Below, one piece after another: positions 41,396 to 50,979 of a DNA stretch of 64,000 nucleotides; position 1 is the stretch's first letter; each line of letters opens with the position of its first letter. This stretch comes from an uncultured Acetatifactor sp. Its GTDB lineage: Bacteria; Bacillota; Clostridia; Lachnospirales; Lachnospiraceae. Below the pieces are notes generated by a model. It was not told the origin of the DNA and did not search any database. It was given only the letters and a program-made list of their open reading frames with translations. The stretch spans positions 19,123 to 83,122 of the forward strand of contig CANQEH010000010.1 of NCBI GenBank assembly GCA_947594835.1, given 5' to 3'. The position numbers were made by a program, and so were the translations under genes.

Positions 41396-42448
41396 ATGAG
41401 CCATCAGGAACCTTTGCTCAGGGTAGAGCACCTATGCCAGTATTTTAACACAGGGGACACGGTGACCAAAGCGGTGGACGACGTGAGCTTTGACATCAGA
41501 CAGGGGGAGGTCTTCGGTCTGGTGGGAGAGTCGGGCTGCGGCAAGACCACCCTGGGCCGCTCCATTGTAAGGCTCTGTCCCATCACTTCCGGCAATGTCT
41601 ATCTGAAGGGCGTCAGAATCGCGGCGGGCGTCCAGTCCTACCGGGACGCCATCGCAAGGGCAAAATCGGAATACGCCATACAGTCCGGCAGGCCGGGAGC
41701 GGACCGGGCGGCGTTAAGAAGCCGTCTGGATGCCTTTGTCAGGGAGCAGGAGAGACAGATCCGCCTGGCAAGGCAGGATCAAAAACCCTGCGGCGGAAAG
41801 CTGGCGGCGCAGATCCAGATGATCTTCCAGGATCCCGTGGATTCCCTGGAGCCTAAGATGACGGTGGGGGAAATCCTCTCGGAAGGGCTTTTTCTCCAGG
41901 GGGAGCGGGATAAGAAGGCCGTCCACAGGAAGGTCTGCGGGATGCTGGAGCTGGTGGGGCTGGAGAGGGAGCACATCGCCCGTTATCCCCACGAGCTTTC
42001 CGGCGGCCAGAGACAGCGCGTCGGCGTGGCCCGCTCCCTCATCCTGGAGCCCGAGCTTCTCATCGCCGACGAGCCTGTGTCCGCCCTGGATGTGTCCGTC
42101 CAGGCCCAGGTCATCCAGCTCCTTCAGGAAATGCGGGAGAAGTCCGGGCTGACGATCCTGTTCATCGCCCACGACCTGTCGGTGGTGAAATATTTCTGCG
42201 ACCGCATCGGCGTGATGTACGGCGGAAGGCTGGTGGAACTGGCGGAGGCCGGGGAATTGTTTGCCCGTCCGCTGCATCCCTACACCCGGTCGCTTCTGTC
42301 TGCGGTTCCCCTTCCCGACCCGGTTTATGAGAAGTCCAGGCGGCAGATCCCATACCGTCCTCCCGCAAAACAGGGCGCTGCGGCGGACGCACAGGCGTGG
42401 CGGGAAGCGCGGCCCGGGCATTTCGTCCGATGCAGCGGGGCGGAATAA
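41396..42448 (+). CDS. Opp/Dpp-type ABC ATPase (OppF) with a short insertion
   Basis: 350 residues. Walker A GESGCGKTT (45-53), Q-loop MIFQDPVDSLEP, signature ELSGGQRQRVG, Walker B LLIADEPVSALD, and the [21 protein letters not shown] segment. An extra charged helical stretch of about 55 residues (about 78-135) separates Walker A from the Q-loop. The ATG at 41396 has GAGGAG upstream; an ATG at 41384 that overlaps the oppD stop (ATGA) is the alternative. Partner of the preceding OppD. No permease genes lie between this pair and the oppABC set further down, which has its own ATPases. Confidence 0.85.
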   Translation: MSHQEPLLRVEHLCQYFNTGDTVTKAVDDVSFDIRQGEVFGLVGESGCGKTTLGRSIVRLCPITSGNVYLKGVRIAAGVQSYRDAIARAKSEYAIQSGRPGADRAALRSRLDAFVREQERQIRLARQDQKPCGGKLAAQIQMIFQDPVDSLEPKMTVGEILSEGLFLQGERDKKAVHRKVCGMLELVGLEREHIARYPHELSGGQRQRVGVARSLILEPELLIADEPVSALDVSVQAQVIQLLQEMREKSGLTILFIAHDLSVVKYFCDRIGVMYGGRLVELAEAGELFARPLHPYTRSLLSAVPLPDPVYEKSRRQIPYRPPAKQGAAADAQAWREARPGHFVRCSGAE

Positions 42449-42848
42449 AAGGCCCCGGCATCCGCCCAGCCAGGCAGATGTTTTTGTTAAAAAGTATTGA
42501 CAGACCGATTTTGCGCCTTTATAATTGGAAAATAAAAAAAGATGTCTTATATCTTTTCCTACGGGGAAACTGGGATTTTAATTCTGCGGGTGAAAAGCCC
42601 TTCCGGCCGGGCACGGCTTTGGGGCGGCAATGCGCGGGAATCCCTCCCCATGGGATAGTCAGCAGGCTATCTGACAGGTGATAGAAAGGGCTATCCATCT
42701 GCCGGGTAGTTTTGTGTATCCAGAATTTAATCTTTTGGGCGTTCGTCTGTGCTTCATAGGGCTTTTGAGGAGGTCAGATTATTATGAAAAAAAGAAGAGG
42801 CGCCCGGAAAGGTTAAAGATAAACACACATCAAAAGGAGGAAAAAGAA
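42449..42848 (+). promoter_or_regulatory. Promoter and long leader of the oppABCDF operon
   Basis: A perfect consensus promoter, TTGACA at 42497-42502 and TATAAT at 42520-42525 with a 17-bp spacer, gives a leader of about 317 nt. The leader is GC-rich in 42580-42650 and contains nested pairings, for example GTCAG (42658-42662) with CTGAC (42671-42675) inside GGATAG/CTATCC. I compared it by eye with known riboswitch cores (cobalamin, ZTP, THF, SAM, c-di-GMP, guanidine) and found no match. It also contains a ten-codon ORF at 42784. Confidence 0.65.
42784..42816 (+). CDS. Ten-residue basic leader peptide (uORF)
   Basis: MKKRRGARKG, preceded by GAGGAGG at 42767-42773, 10 bases from the ATG. It ends 32 bases before the oppA start and is in another frame. 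Six of its ten residues are Lys or Arg. The strong ribosome site suggests translation; a role in controlling oppA is inference. Confidence 0.4.
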   Translation: MKKRRGARKG

Positions 42849-45113
42849 ATGAAGAAGAGATTGTTAGCATTGCTTCTGGCTTCTACCATGGTTGCATCCA
42901 TGGCTGCCTGCGGCAATGGCGGCAACGCTTCCACCCCTGCGGACACCACCGGCGACAACACCGGCGCGGAAACAGATGCAGGGTCCGAGGGCGGCGAGGC
43001 AGACGCAAGCGGGGAAGGCTATGTAAGCCTTGACTGGGCTGCAATCGACGCAATGGATTACGACGAGGCCTGCGAGACCATCTACGACGCAGTGCTGGGC
43101 GATTTTGCAACGGCTTACGCCGCAGCAAAGGAGGAGTCCGGCGCAAAGCGTATGGCTATGATGGCCCTGGCTGAGGCAAAGCTTTTGGAGTCCGGCGTAT
43201 TCCTGCCCATCCAGACCCAGGGCGGCAACTATGCCATGAGCCGCGTGGTACCCCGTACCAACGCCGCTACCACCCTCTGGGGGCTGGACGAATACCGCTA
43301 TCACACCCTGCTTGTGACCAACGAGCTGATCAAGGGGGAGGACAGAACCCATCTTCTGACCCTGTGGAACGAGGCTGAGACGGCGGACGATTACCGCGCC
43401 GCTGCCAAGGAGTATCTGGAGGGCAAGGGCTATACCTTCTCCGATACATACGTTGAGTCCAGTCCCTACAATGTAAACATCTGGGACACCATCGCTACCT
43501 CTTACACCTCTGACTCCATGTTTGTCTCCGGCACCTATGACAATCTGCTGGAGTACGACGCAAAGGGCGTACAGCAGCCCTGTCTGGCAGAGAGCTATGA
43601 TGTTTCAGACGACGGCTTAACCTACACCTTCCATCTGCGCAAAGGCGTGAAGTGGGTGGATCAGCAGGGCACCGAGATCGGCGAGGTGACCGCAGACGAC
43701 TGGGTAGCTTCCATGGAGCACCTGCTTGACAATTCAGAGGCGCTGGGCTATCTGCTGACCAACACCGACGGCTGCGGCCTGTTGAACTTCACCGCGTACT
43801 TAAACGGCGAGATCACAGACTATACCCAGATCGGGGTAAAGGCAGTGGACGACTACACTCTGGAGTACACTCTGGAGGCGCCCTTCGCACCCTTCACCAC
43901 CATGCTGGGATATGCCTGCTTTGCTCCTTTAAACCGTGACTTCTACCGTTCCCAGGGCGGTACCTTCGGCTGCGAGGGCGAGACCTACACCCCCGGCGAC
44001 TTCGGTAAGACCCCGTCCAACATCGCTTACTGCGGCCCTTACCTGATCACCGAGTTTACGGCGCAGAACACCACCCGCTATGCGGCGAACCCCACCTACT
44101 GGAACGCGGAAGCAGTAAACACCCCTAACCTGGTGTACAGCTACAACGATGGCAGCGACGTGCTCCGCGATTACAACGATGCGAAGGAAGGCACCATCTC
44201 CGGCGCGGGCGTTAACTCTTCTGCACTGGAGCTGATGAGGGCGGACACCACCACTGCTGTGGATGGCACCGAGGGCACTTACTTTGACCTGTATTCCTAT
44301 GTGTCGTCCGGCACAGGCACCACCTACTGCGGATGGATGAACGTAAACCGCGGCACCTGGGCAAACTATGACAACGCTGACATAGGCGTTTCCCCCAAGA
44401 CCGAGGACGACATTGCCCGCAGCAGGGAGGCTATGGTAAACCGTCACTTCCGCCTGGCTCTGCTGGAGGCATTGGACAGAGGTTCTTACAATGCGGTTTC
44501 CGTAGGCGAGGAGCTGAAGTATGCCCGCCTGCGCAACGGCTATACCCCCGGCACCTTCGGGTTCCTCTCCGAGGAAGTGACCGTGGACGTAAACGGCACC
44601 GCTACCACCTTCCCCGCAGGTACTTCCTTCGGGCAGATCGAGCAGGCACAGCTTGACGCCGACGGCGTAGCCATCAAGGTATGGGATCCCAACGGCGACA
44701 ACGGCGCAGGTTCCGGCGACGGCTTTGACGGCTGGTACAATGTAGACAACGCGAAGGCAGAGCTGGAGCAGGCCATCGCAGAGCTGGCACAGGTGGGCGT
44801 AGAGGTTTCCGCAGAGAACCCGATCTACATCGACTTCCCTTACGAATCTTATGCTGAGATTTCCACCAACCGGGCGAACGTTGTGAAGCAGAGCATCGAG
44901 GGCGCCCTGGAGGGCAAGGTGATCGTGAACCTGGTGGCCTTTGAGAAGGATACCGATTATGAGAGCGCAACCTACCGCTTCAGCAAGGGCAACGAGGGCA
45001 ACTTCGACCTGTCCACCGGCTCCGGCTGGGGCCCTGACTACGGCGACGCGCAGTCCTATCTGGACACGATCCAGATCTACGGCTATATGTGCAAGAACCT
45101 GGGCCTGTTCTAA
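42849..45113 (+). CDS. Family 5 extracellular solute-binding lipoprotein, apparently circularly permuted
   Basis: 754 residues. Signal peptide with lipobox (MVASMAAC), then a Gly/Asp/Thr-rich linker. Residues of about 50-150 (AKRMAMMALAEAKLLESGVF followed by LPIQTQGGNYAMSRV) resemble the segment that ends ordinary Opp/Dpp binding proteins. The usual N-terminal features (GTYDNLLEYDAKG, LAESYDVSDDGLTYTFHLRK) come only after residue 220. The protein stops right after the SGWGPDYGDAQSYLDT motif that normally lies about 100 residues before the end. Captures the substrate for the OppBC permease. AAAGGAGG precedes the ATG. Confidence 0.85.
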   Translation: MKKRLLALLLASTMVASMAACGNGGNASTPADTTGDNTGAETDAGSEGGEADASGEGYVSLDWAAIDAMDYDEACETIYDAVLGDFATAYAAAKEESGAKRMAMMALAEAKLLESGVFLPIQTQGGNYAMSRVVPRTNAATTLWGLDEYRYHTLLVTNELIKGEDRTHLLTLWNEAETADDYRAAAKEYLEGKGYTFSDTYVESSPYNVNIWDTIATSYTSDSMFVSGTYDNLLEYDAKGVQQPCLAESYDVSDDGLTYTFHLRKGVKWVDQQGTEIGEVTADDWVASMEHLLDNSEALGYLLTNTDGCGLLNFTAYLNGEITDYTQIGVKAVDDYTLEYTLEAPFAPFTTMLGYACFAPLNRDFYRSQGGTFGCEGETYTPGDFGKTPSNIAYCGPYLITEFTAQNTTRYAANPTYWNAEAVNTPNLVYSYNDGSDVLRDYNDAKEGTISGAGVNSSALELMRADTTTAVDGTEGTYFDLYSYVSSGTGTTYCGWMNVNRGTWANYDNADIGVSPKTEDDIARSREAMVNRHFRLALLEALDRGSYNAVSVGEELKYARLRNGYTPGTFGFLSEEVTVDVNGTATTFPAGTSFGQIEQAQLDADGVAIKVWDPNGDNGAGSGDGFDGWYNVDNAKAELEQAIAELAQVGVEVSAENPIYIDFPYESYAEISTNRANVVKQSIEGALEGKVIVNLVAFEKDTDYESATYRFSKGNEGNFDLSTGSGWGPDYGDAQSYLDTIQIYGYMCKNLGLF

Positions 45114-45156
45114 GCGGCACAGTATCGATCCAAGAAATTTTATCTGTGGACGACGC

Positions 45157-45182
45157 AGGGGGGTGGAGGCTCCACCCCCTTG
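45157..45182 (+). terminator. Intercistronic hairpin between oppA and oppB
   Basis: GGGGGTGGA (45159-45167) and TCCACCCCC (45171-45179) form a 9-bp stem with a GGC loop and only two following T residues. Such hairpins after binding-protein genes usually protect the upstream mRNA and reduce transcription into the permease genes. A 45-bp-period direct repeat (ACTGCCAGTGGCAGG-like, at 45210 and 45255) follows. Confidence 0.6.
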
Positions 45183-45307
45183 TATGCGTCACAGGGCCAC
45201 GCGGGAGAGACTGCCAGTGGCAGGTTTTCTGAGACAGAGCAAGATGCAGGAGAAACTGCCAGTGTCAGGCTTTCGGCAGGAACATCAACTTTAGAGAGGT
45301 CAAACCT

Positions 45308-46900
45308 ATGGGAAAATATTTAGTCAAACGGCTGTTGCACGGTCTGGTGTCCATCATCTGCGTGGTGCTGATCGTCATGGTTCTGATCTATTCCTTGCTG
45401 GACCGAAACAAGATTTTTTCCGGCGACCCGAATTATAACCATACCGCCAGCAATGCCAGGGTCACCTACGAGCAGTCCCGCTGGGAGGCTTTCGGCTATC
45501 TGGACTATGTGCCCTATGCGGACTATGTCAACGAGCTGGCGGCCCGGGGCGGGATAGACGAGGAGACCCGCTCCGCCGCCGTGATGCTGGGACGCACCGC
45601 GGAGAAGGATTCGGAGATCACAGCGCAGTATGTGGCGGAGTTTACCGAATATTATGAGTCCCAGGGCTATACCGTGGTGCGCCTGGAGGCAGACGCCAAG
45701 CGAAACGGCCAGCTCAAGGACGGCGGCCAGCCCCAGCTGTTTGCCACCAGGGACGTGCCCCTGTTAAAACGCGCCTTCTCCTATTTTACCAAAATGTTCG
45801 TTGTGGACAGCATCCACTATGTGCCGGATTATATCGACATCGGGGAGCGGGGGATCTCCTTTACCCTGTTCGACCCGGTGAAGAACCCGGACGGGGCTGA
45901 AAAAAAGGTGTTTTCCCCGGCGATCGTCGGAAATGGCACCCTTCACAAGTACCTGTTGTATTTTGACGGTCAGTTTCCCTATATCCATCAGAATATCGTG
46001 ACCTTGAACCTGGGCGAGTCCTACACGGTGAACCGGGGCGTGGATGTGTTCACCACCATGACGGAATCCCAGGGCGCCTATGTGCTGAGTATGGTGACGT
46101 ATCCCACGGGAGTGCCGGCCCAGCGGGCGGACGACCTGCACACGGCTACCTATGTCCAGGGCTCCAGGGAGGCGGTTGCCTCCAACATGGAGTGGTTTGA
46201 GGATGATTACACCAATGTGCGCACTGTAAAGCGCGGTTTTTCCAGAATGGGCTATTCCTTTGTGATCGGCATTATTTCCACCGTTTTGGCCTATGTGCTG
46301 GGTCTGCCCATCGGCCTGCTGATGGCGCTGAAAAAGGATAAGCTGATCGATAAGATTGGTACGGTCTATATCATGTTCATCATCGCCGTGCCCAGCCTGG
46401 CCTATATCTTTTTGGTCAAGGCAATCGGCGGAAAGCTTGGGCTGCCCACCCTGTTTGACACGTCCTCCGACAGCAAGCTGATGTACCTTCTTCCCGTGAT
46501 CTCTCTGTCCCTTACCTCCATCGCCAGCCATATGCGTTGGATGCGGCGTTATATGATCGACCAGATGAATTCGGACTATGTGAAATTTGCCCGGTCGGGC
46601 GGCCTGTCCGAGCGGGAGATCTTTGTCAAGCATATCTGGAAGAATGCGGCGATCCCCATCTTCCACGGCGTGCCGACTGCGGTGATCTTTGCCATGACCG
46701 GGGCCATCATTACGGAGCGCGTTTACAGCGTGCCGGGCGCGGGCAATCTTCTGACCAATGCCATCAACCGCTACGACAACGGCGTGATCGTGGGCGTGAC
46801 CCTGTTTTATGCGGTGCTCAGCGTGGTGGCGCTGCTTTTGGGCGATGTGATTATGAGTCTGGTTGACCCGAGAATTTCTTTCTCGACGAAGGCGAGGTGA
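45308..46900 (+). CDS. Opp-type ABC permease (OppB) with a large extracytoplasmic insertion
   Basis: 530 residues compared with about 310 for ordinary OppB. The first membrane helix (about 10-31) and the C-terminal core of five helices (from about 317), with the EAA loop segment LSEREIFVKHIWKNAAIPI and ERVYSVPGAGNLLTNAI, are normal. Between the first two helices is a segment of about 280 residues, where 60-70 are usual. It should lie outside the membrane and may contact the unusual binding protein. AGAGAGG precedes the ATG. Confidence 0.88.
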   Translation: MGKYLVKRLLHGLVSIICVVLIVMVLIYSLLDRNKIFSGDPNYNHTASNARVTYEQSRWEAFGYLDYVPYADYVNELAARGGIDEETRSAAVMLGRTAEKDSEITAQYVAEFTEYYESQGYTVVRLEADAKRNGQLKDGGQPQLFATRDVPLLKRAFSYFTKMFVVDSIHYVPDYIDIGERGISFTLFDPVKNPDGAEKKVFSPAIVGNGTLHKYLLYFDGQFPYIHQNIVTLNLGESYTVNRGVDVFTTMTESQGAYVLSMVTYPTGVPAQRADDLHTATYVQGSREAVASNMEWFEDDYTNVRTVKRGFSRMGYSFVIGIISTVLAYVLGLPIGLLMALKKDKLIDKIGTVYIMFIIAVPSLAYIFLVKAIGGKLGLPTLFDTSSDSKLMYLLPVISLSLTSIASHMRWMRRYMIDQMNSDYVKFARSGGLSEREIFVKHIWKNAAIPIFHGVPTAVIFAMTGAIITERVYSVPGAGNLLTNAINRYDNGVIVGVTLFYAVLSVVALLLGDVIMSLVDPRISFSTKAR

Positions 46901-46905
46901 GCGGA

Positions 46906-47874
46906 ATGGATATCAATTACAAAGAACTGGGTCTGACGGAGGAAGAACTGTTTTCCCGGGTAGATCACAATGAACTGGAGTCGGAGAAGATTACGGCGCC
47001 CCGGTATTCTTATTGGAAATCCGTGTTCCGCGTGTTCTTCCGAAGCAAGGTAAATATCGTCATCCTGGGGCTTTTGCTGTTCACGGTGCTGTTTGCCTAT
47101 ATTTATCCCAACGTGACCCACTATGACCCCTATGCCAACCTGATGAATGGCGCTGCCAAGCACCTGTCGCCCTCTAAGGCCATGGCGTACTTTGGAAAGA
47201 GCATCCACTGGATCTTAGGCGCGGGCGCTTCCGGCGAGCCCACCTTTGACGCCATCTGGAACGGCTCCCAGATCTCGATTTCCCTGGCCTTTATCTGCGG
47301 CGCCATCAATATGACCGTGGGCGTGCTGGTGGGCGCGGTGTGGGGCTTTTCCAAGAAGGTAGACGCGTTCATGATGGAAGTTTACAACATCGTGGGCAAT
47401 GTCCCCACGATCTTAATCATCTCCGTGATGGCCATGCTGTTTTCGCCCAGTTTCTGGACGATGGTCTTTGCGCTGACGGTGGTGGGGTGGATCGGCATCG
47501 CCTATTTCATCCGCACCCAGGTGATTATCATCCGCGACCGCGAGTACAACCTGGCCTCCAAGTGCCTGGGAACCTCCACCTTTAAGATTGCCCTGCGCAA
47601 CATCCTGCCCTTCATGACGTCCATCATCGTGACCCTGCTGGCCACGGAGATTCCGTCTTACATTTCCTATGAGGTATTTCTGGCCTACATCGGGCTGGGC
47701 ATGAGCGAGATGTCCCTGGGCCGCCTGATCTATCAGGCGGAGGGCGCTATGGTGACCCCCGGATGGGAGCTGGAGTTCTGGAGCCCGGTTGCCATCGCCT
47801 CCATCATCGCAGTGGTGCTGTATGTGGCGGGGCAGAATTTAGGCGACGCGTCCGATCCCAGGACGCATATGTGA
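46906..47874 (+). CDS. Opp-type ABC permease (OppC)
   Basis: 322 residues with six membrane helices. A cytoplasmic N-terminal stretch (about 45 residues) precedes the first helix; the EAA-type loop SKCLGTSTFKIALRNILPF and the C-terminal FLAYIGLGMSEMSLGRLI, WSPVAIASIIAVVLYVAGQNLGD are characteristic. The ATG at 46906 follows GAGGTGA, 5 bases after the oppB stop. Pairs with OppB as the translocation channel. Confidence 0.92.
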   Translation: MDINYKELGLTEEELFSRVDHNELESEKITAPRYSYWKSVFRVFFRSKVNIVILGLLLFTVLFAYIYPNVTHYDPYANLMNGAAKHLSPSKAMAYFGKSIHWILGAGASGEPTFDAIWNGSQISISLAFICGAINMTVGVLVGAVWGFSKKVDAFMMEVYNIVGNVPTILIISVMAMLFSPSFWTMVFALTVVGWIGIAYFIRTQVIIIRDREYNLASKCLGTSTFKIALRNILPFMTSIIVTLLATEIPSYISYEVFLAYIGLGMSEMSLGRLIYQAEGAMVTPGWELEFWSPVAIASIIAVVLYVAGQNLGDASDPRTHM

Positions 47875-47887
47875 GGAGGGCCGTGAT

Positions 47888-49636
47888 ATGGCAGAGAAGA
47901 AAGTATTGCTGTCGATCCAGAATCTGACAGTGAAATTCCGTGTCCGCGGCCGGATCCTGACCGCGATCCGGGGCATCAGCCTGGATATTTACGAGAAGGA
48001 GTCGATCGCCATCGTGGGCGAGTCCGGCTCCGGAAAGTCGGTGCTGACGAAGACTTTTGCCGGGATGACTGATTCCAACGGTTTTGTGGAGGAGGGGAAG
48101 CTGATCTTTGAGGATCCGGAGCTGGCCGACACGGTAGTGCGGCTCAATCCCGCCGCCCGCTTCATGTTAAAGAACACGCTGTCCAAGCTGAACGATTTTT
48201 CCCGTCTTGAGCTGGGCGCGGAGATCCACAGGGAGATCACGGCGCTGGAGCAGGAGAAAAAGAACCGGGAATCCTTAAGCCAGGAGGAGAGAGAGGCCAT
48301 CGAGAAGGAACTGGGGGACATGAAGTTCCACAGGGCCAATCTCTTCAACGAGAAGCAGACCTACGACCCCCACACGGAGAAGGAGAAGATCCGGGCGGCG
48401 GCGCAGAAGCTGAAAGAGTACGACGAAAAGATCAAGGCGTTGGAGCAGAAAGAGGCCCAGGAGGAGAAGGCCCGCCGGGCGGAGGCGGCAAAGGATACCG
48501 CATTTCTTGAGGAGTACAGCCGGAAGATGGCGAAGCTGAAAGAAGAATACCGCTTGAAGATCCAGGGGGAGATCTCCCCGGAGACGGAGAAGCGCAACGA
48601 GATCCTTTCCAAGGAGATCCGCCTGTCCGTGGGCCGCTACGGCCTGTTGAAGCGGGTGCAGCTGACCAAAAGGCTGCTGGCTGTCTTCAAAAAGGCCATG
48701 GTGGAAGGGGTTGACATCGACGACGAGGAAAAGCGCAACGGGATCTTTGACACCGTGGCGTTCAGGGTGCGGTATCTGGACGAGACGCCGGAAAAACTCC
48801 ACGGAACCTGCGTGCTGAACCTGGCCAGGATCAAGTACAGCAAGGACTGGCTGCAGATCCGCGGACGCCGCATTGCCACCGTATTCCAGGATCCCATGAC
48901 CAGCTTGAACCCGATCATCACCATCGGAAAGCAGATCACCTCCGTGATTATCAAGCATCAGCACTGCTCTGAGGTGGAGGCCCGCAGGCGCGCCATCGAG
49001 CTGATGCACAAGGTGGGCATCCCCAACGCGGAAGCCCGTTTTGACGATTATCCCTTCCAGTATTCCGGCGGGATGAGACAGCGTATCGTCATCGCCATCG
49101 CCCTGTCCTGCCAGCCGAAGATCTTGATCTGCGACGAGCCCACTACGGCTCTGGACGTGACGATCCAGGCACAGATCCTGCAGCTGATCAAAGACCTTCA
49201 GAAGGAATTTGGATTTACCATCGTCTTTATCACCCACGACCTGGGTGTGGTAGCGAATATTGCAGACCGTGTGGCGGTGCTCTACGCCGGGCAGATGGTG
49301 GAGGTGGGAACCGTGGAGGAAGTCTTTTACGACCCGCGCCACCCCTACACCTGGGCGCTTTTGTCCAGTCTGCCCCAGCTTGCACAGCGCAATACCGAGC
49401 TGTATTCCATCACCGGCACGCCGCCGTCTCTGTACAACAACATTGTGGGCGACGCCTTTGCGCCGCGCAATCCGTACTGCTTAAAGATCGACACGCTTTT
49501 GGAGCCGCCCATGTTCCGGGTGACGGATACCCACTATGCGAAGACCTGGCTGTTGGAGGAACACGCGCCTAAGATCGAAAGGCCGGAGGGCATCCGGGAC
49601 ATCCACGGCAAGCTGATGGAAGCGTTTCATATTTAA
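47888..49636 (+). CDS. Opp-type ABC ATPase (OppD) with a coiled-coil insertion before the Q-loop
   Basis: 582 residues. Walker A GESGSGKS (44-51), Q-loop [11 protein letters not shown] (332-342), signature [10 protein letters not shown], Walker [33 protein letters not shown], and the OppD tail ([21 protein letters not shown]) are intact. Between Walker A and the Q-loop is an insertion of about 240 residues (about 75-318), strongly charged and heptad-like in the middle ([20 protein letters not shown]). Same total length as the other OppD in the window, but the insertion is at a different place. 13 bases after oppC. Confidence 0.9.
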   Translation: MAEKKVLLSIQNLTVKFRVRGRILTAIRGISLDIYEKESIAIVGESGSGKSVLTKTFAGMTDSNGFVEEGKLIFEDPELADTVVRLNPAARFMLKNTLSKLNDFSRLELGAEIHREITALEQEKKNRESLSQEEREAIEKELGDMKFHRANLFNEKQTYDPHTEKEKIRAAAQKLKEYDEKIKALEQKEAQEEKARRAEAAKDTAFLEEYSRKMAKLKEEYRLKIQGEISPETEKRNEILSKEIRLSVGRYGLLKRVQLTKRLLAVFKKAMVEGVDIDDEEKRNGIFDTVAFRVRYLDETPEKLHGTCVLNLARIKYSKDWLQIRGRRIATVFQDPMTSLNPIITIGKQITSVIIKHQHCSEVEARRRAIELMHKVGIPNAEARFDDYPFQYSGGMRQRIVIAIALSCQPKILICDEPTTALDVTIQAQILQLIKDLQKEFGFTIVFITHDLGVVANIADRVAVLYAGQMVEVGTVEEVFYDPRHPYTWALLSSLPQLAQRNTELYSITGTPPSLYNNIVGDAFAPRNPYCLKIDTLLEPPMFRVTDTHYAKTWLLEEHAPKIERPEGIRDIHGKLMEAFHI

Positions 49637-49650
49637 GGGAGGAAGGCGAA

Positions 49651-50979
49651 ATGGCAAATACAGAGACGAAAGCAAAAGGCCGTTCCCTTTTCCCGGAGCA
49701 CGGCCCCATCGCGGAGAACGGCAGGGAGATCCTGCTGTCCGTGAAAGACATTGATATTACCTTCGGCAAGGGCGACAGCGCCGTCCGCGCCGTGACAGAC
49801 GCATCTTTTGACATCTATAAGGGAGAGACCTTCTCCCTGGTAGGAGAGTCCGGGTCGGGCAAGACCACCATCGGCCGGGCGGTGATCCGGGTCAATCCCC
49901 TGTCAAAGGGCGAAATCCTCTACAAGGGCGTCAGGATTTCCGGAAAGATTTCCCATGCCCTGGACAGGGAAGTGATCCGCAACGTCCAGATGGTATTTCA
50001 GGATCCGGCGGCGTCCTTAAACGAGAGGGCCACCGTAGACTATATCATCTCGGAGGGGCTGTACAACTTCGGCCTGTTTGAGAATGAGGCCGACCGGGTG
50101 CGGAAGGTGGAGAACATGATCCATGAGGTGGGTCTTCTGCCGGAGCATCTGACCCGGTATCCCCATGAGTTCTCCGGCGGCCAGCGTCAGAGAATCGGTA
50201 TCGCCCGGGCCATGGTCATGGAGCCGGAGCTGGTGGTGGCCGACGAGCCCATCTCGGCGCTGGATGTATCCATCCGCGCCCAGGTGCTGAACCTGATGAA
50301 AAAATTCCAGAAGGAGAAGGATCTGACGTACCTGTTCATCGCCCACGACCTGAGCGTGGTACGGTTCATCTCCGACCGCATCGGCGTGATTTACAAGGGC
50401 CGCATCGTGGAGGTGGCGGAGGCGGAGGAGCTGTTTGACTTCCCGCTGCACCCCTATACCCATTCCCTGATCTCCGCGATTCCGATCCCGGATCCGCAGC
50501 TGGAAAAGAACAAGGTGCAGTTCGTATACGACCCTTCGGTGCACGATTACAGCACGGATCAGCCGGAGTTTGTAAACATCGGCCACGACCACTGGGTCTA
50601 TGGCAATCAGAAGGAGATCCGGGAATATAAGGCGCTCCGGGAGAAGGGGAAGCCGATCCAGGCAGTGACCATCATCTCGCCGGAGGAGACCGAGAAGGCA
50701 GCTCAGGCCCGCCAGGCTGCCGAGGAGGCCATGGAAAAGAAGATGGTGAAGGAACTGGAGGAGTTTTTACAGGCTCCGCCCCGTGACACGGGAAATTTCT
50801 GGTACGGGATCCTGTCCTTTTTCCTGCCTTTGCTTGGGTTGATCGGTGGGGCGCTGTTTCGGCATTTCCGCTATAAGCGGAACGCCAGAATGTGCTTTAA
50901 GGGCGCCGTCCTGGGGCTGATCGTGATAGCGGTGATCCTGGTGATCTTCCTGATCCTGCTAGGAATGGTGGTGCGATAG
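49651..50979 (+). CDS. Opp-type ABC ATPase (OppF) with a C-terminal membrane extension
   Basis: 442 residues. The ATPase part (about 25-330) is regular: Walker [66 protein letters not shown]. The extension after about residue 340 contains a helical, Ala/Glu-rich linker and two hydrophobic segments (about 382-401 and 412-440), which would anchor this ATPase in the membrane. I know of no function for such an extension. 14 bases after oppD; the next gene starts immediately after its stop. Confidence 0.88.
   Translation: MANTETKAKGRSLFPEHGPIAENGREILLSVKDIDITFGKGDSAVRAVTDASFDIYKGETFSLVGESGSGKTTIGRAVIRVNPLSKGEILYKGVRISGKISHALDREVIRNVQMVFQDPAASLNERATVDYIISEGLYNFGLFENEADRVRKVENMIHEVGLLPEHLTRYPHEFSGGQRQRIGIARAMVMEPELVVADEPISALDVSIRAQVLNLMKKFQKEKDLTYLFIAHDLSVVRFISDRIGVIYKGRIVEVAEAEELFDFPLHPYTHSLISAIPIPDPQLEKNKVQFVYDPSVHDYSTDQPEFVNIGHDHWVYGNQKEIREYKALREKGKPIQAVTIISPEETEKAAQARQAAEEAMEKKMVKELEEFLQAPPRDTGNFWYGILSFFLPLLGLIGGALFRHFRYKRNARMCFKGAVLGLIVIAVILVIFLILLGMVVR

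Noticed and set aside
42532..42783. Riboswitch in the opp leader
   Set aside because: Structured, but no conserved core of a known class could be recognised; kept only as an unclassified leader.
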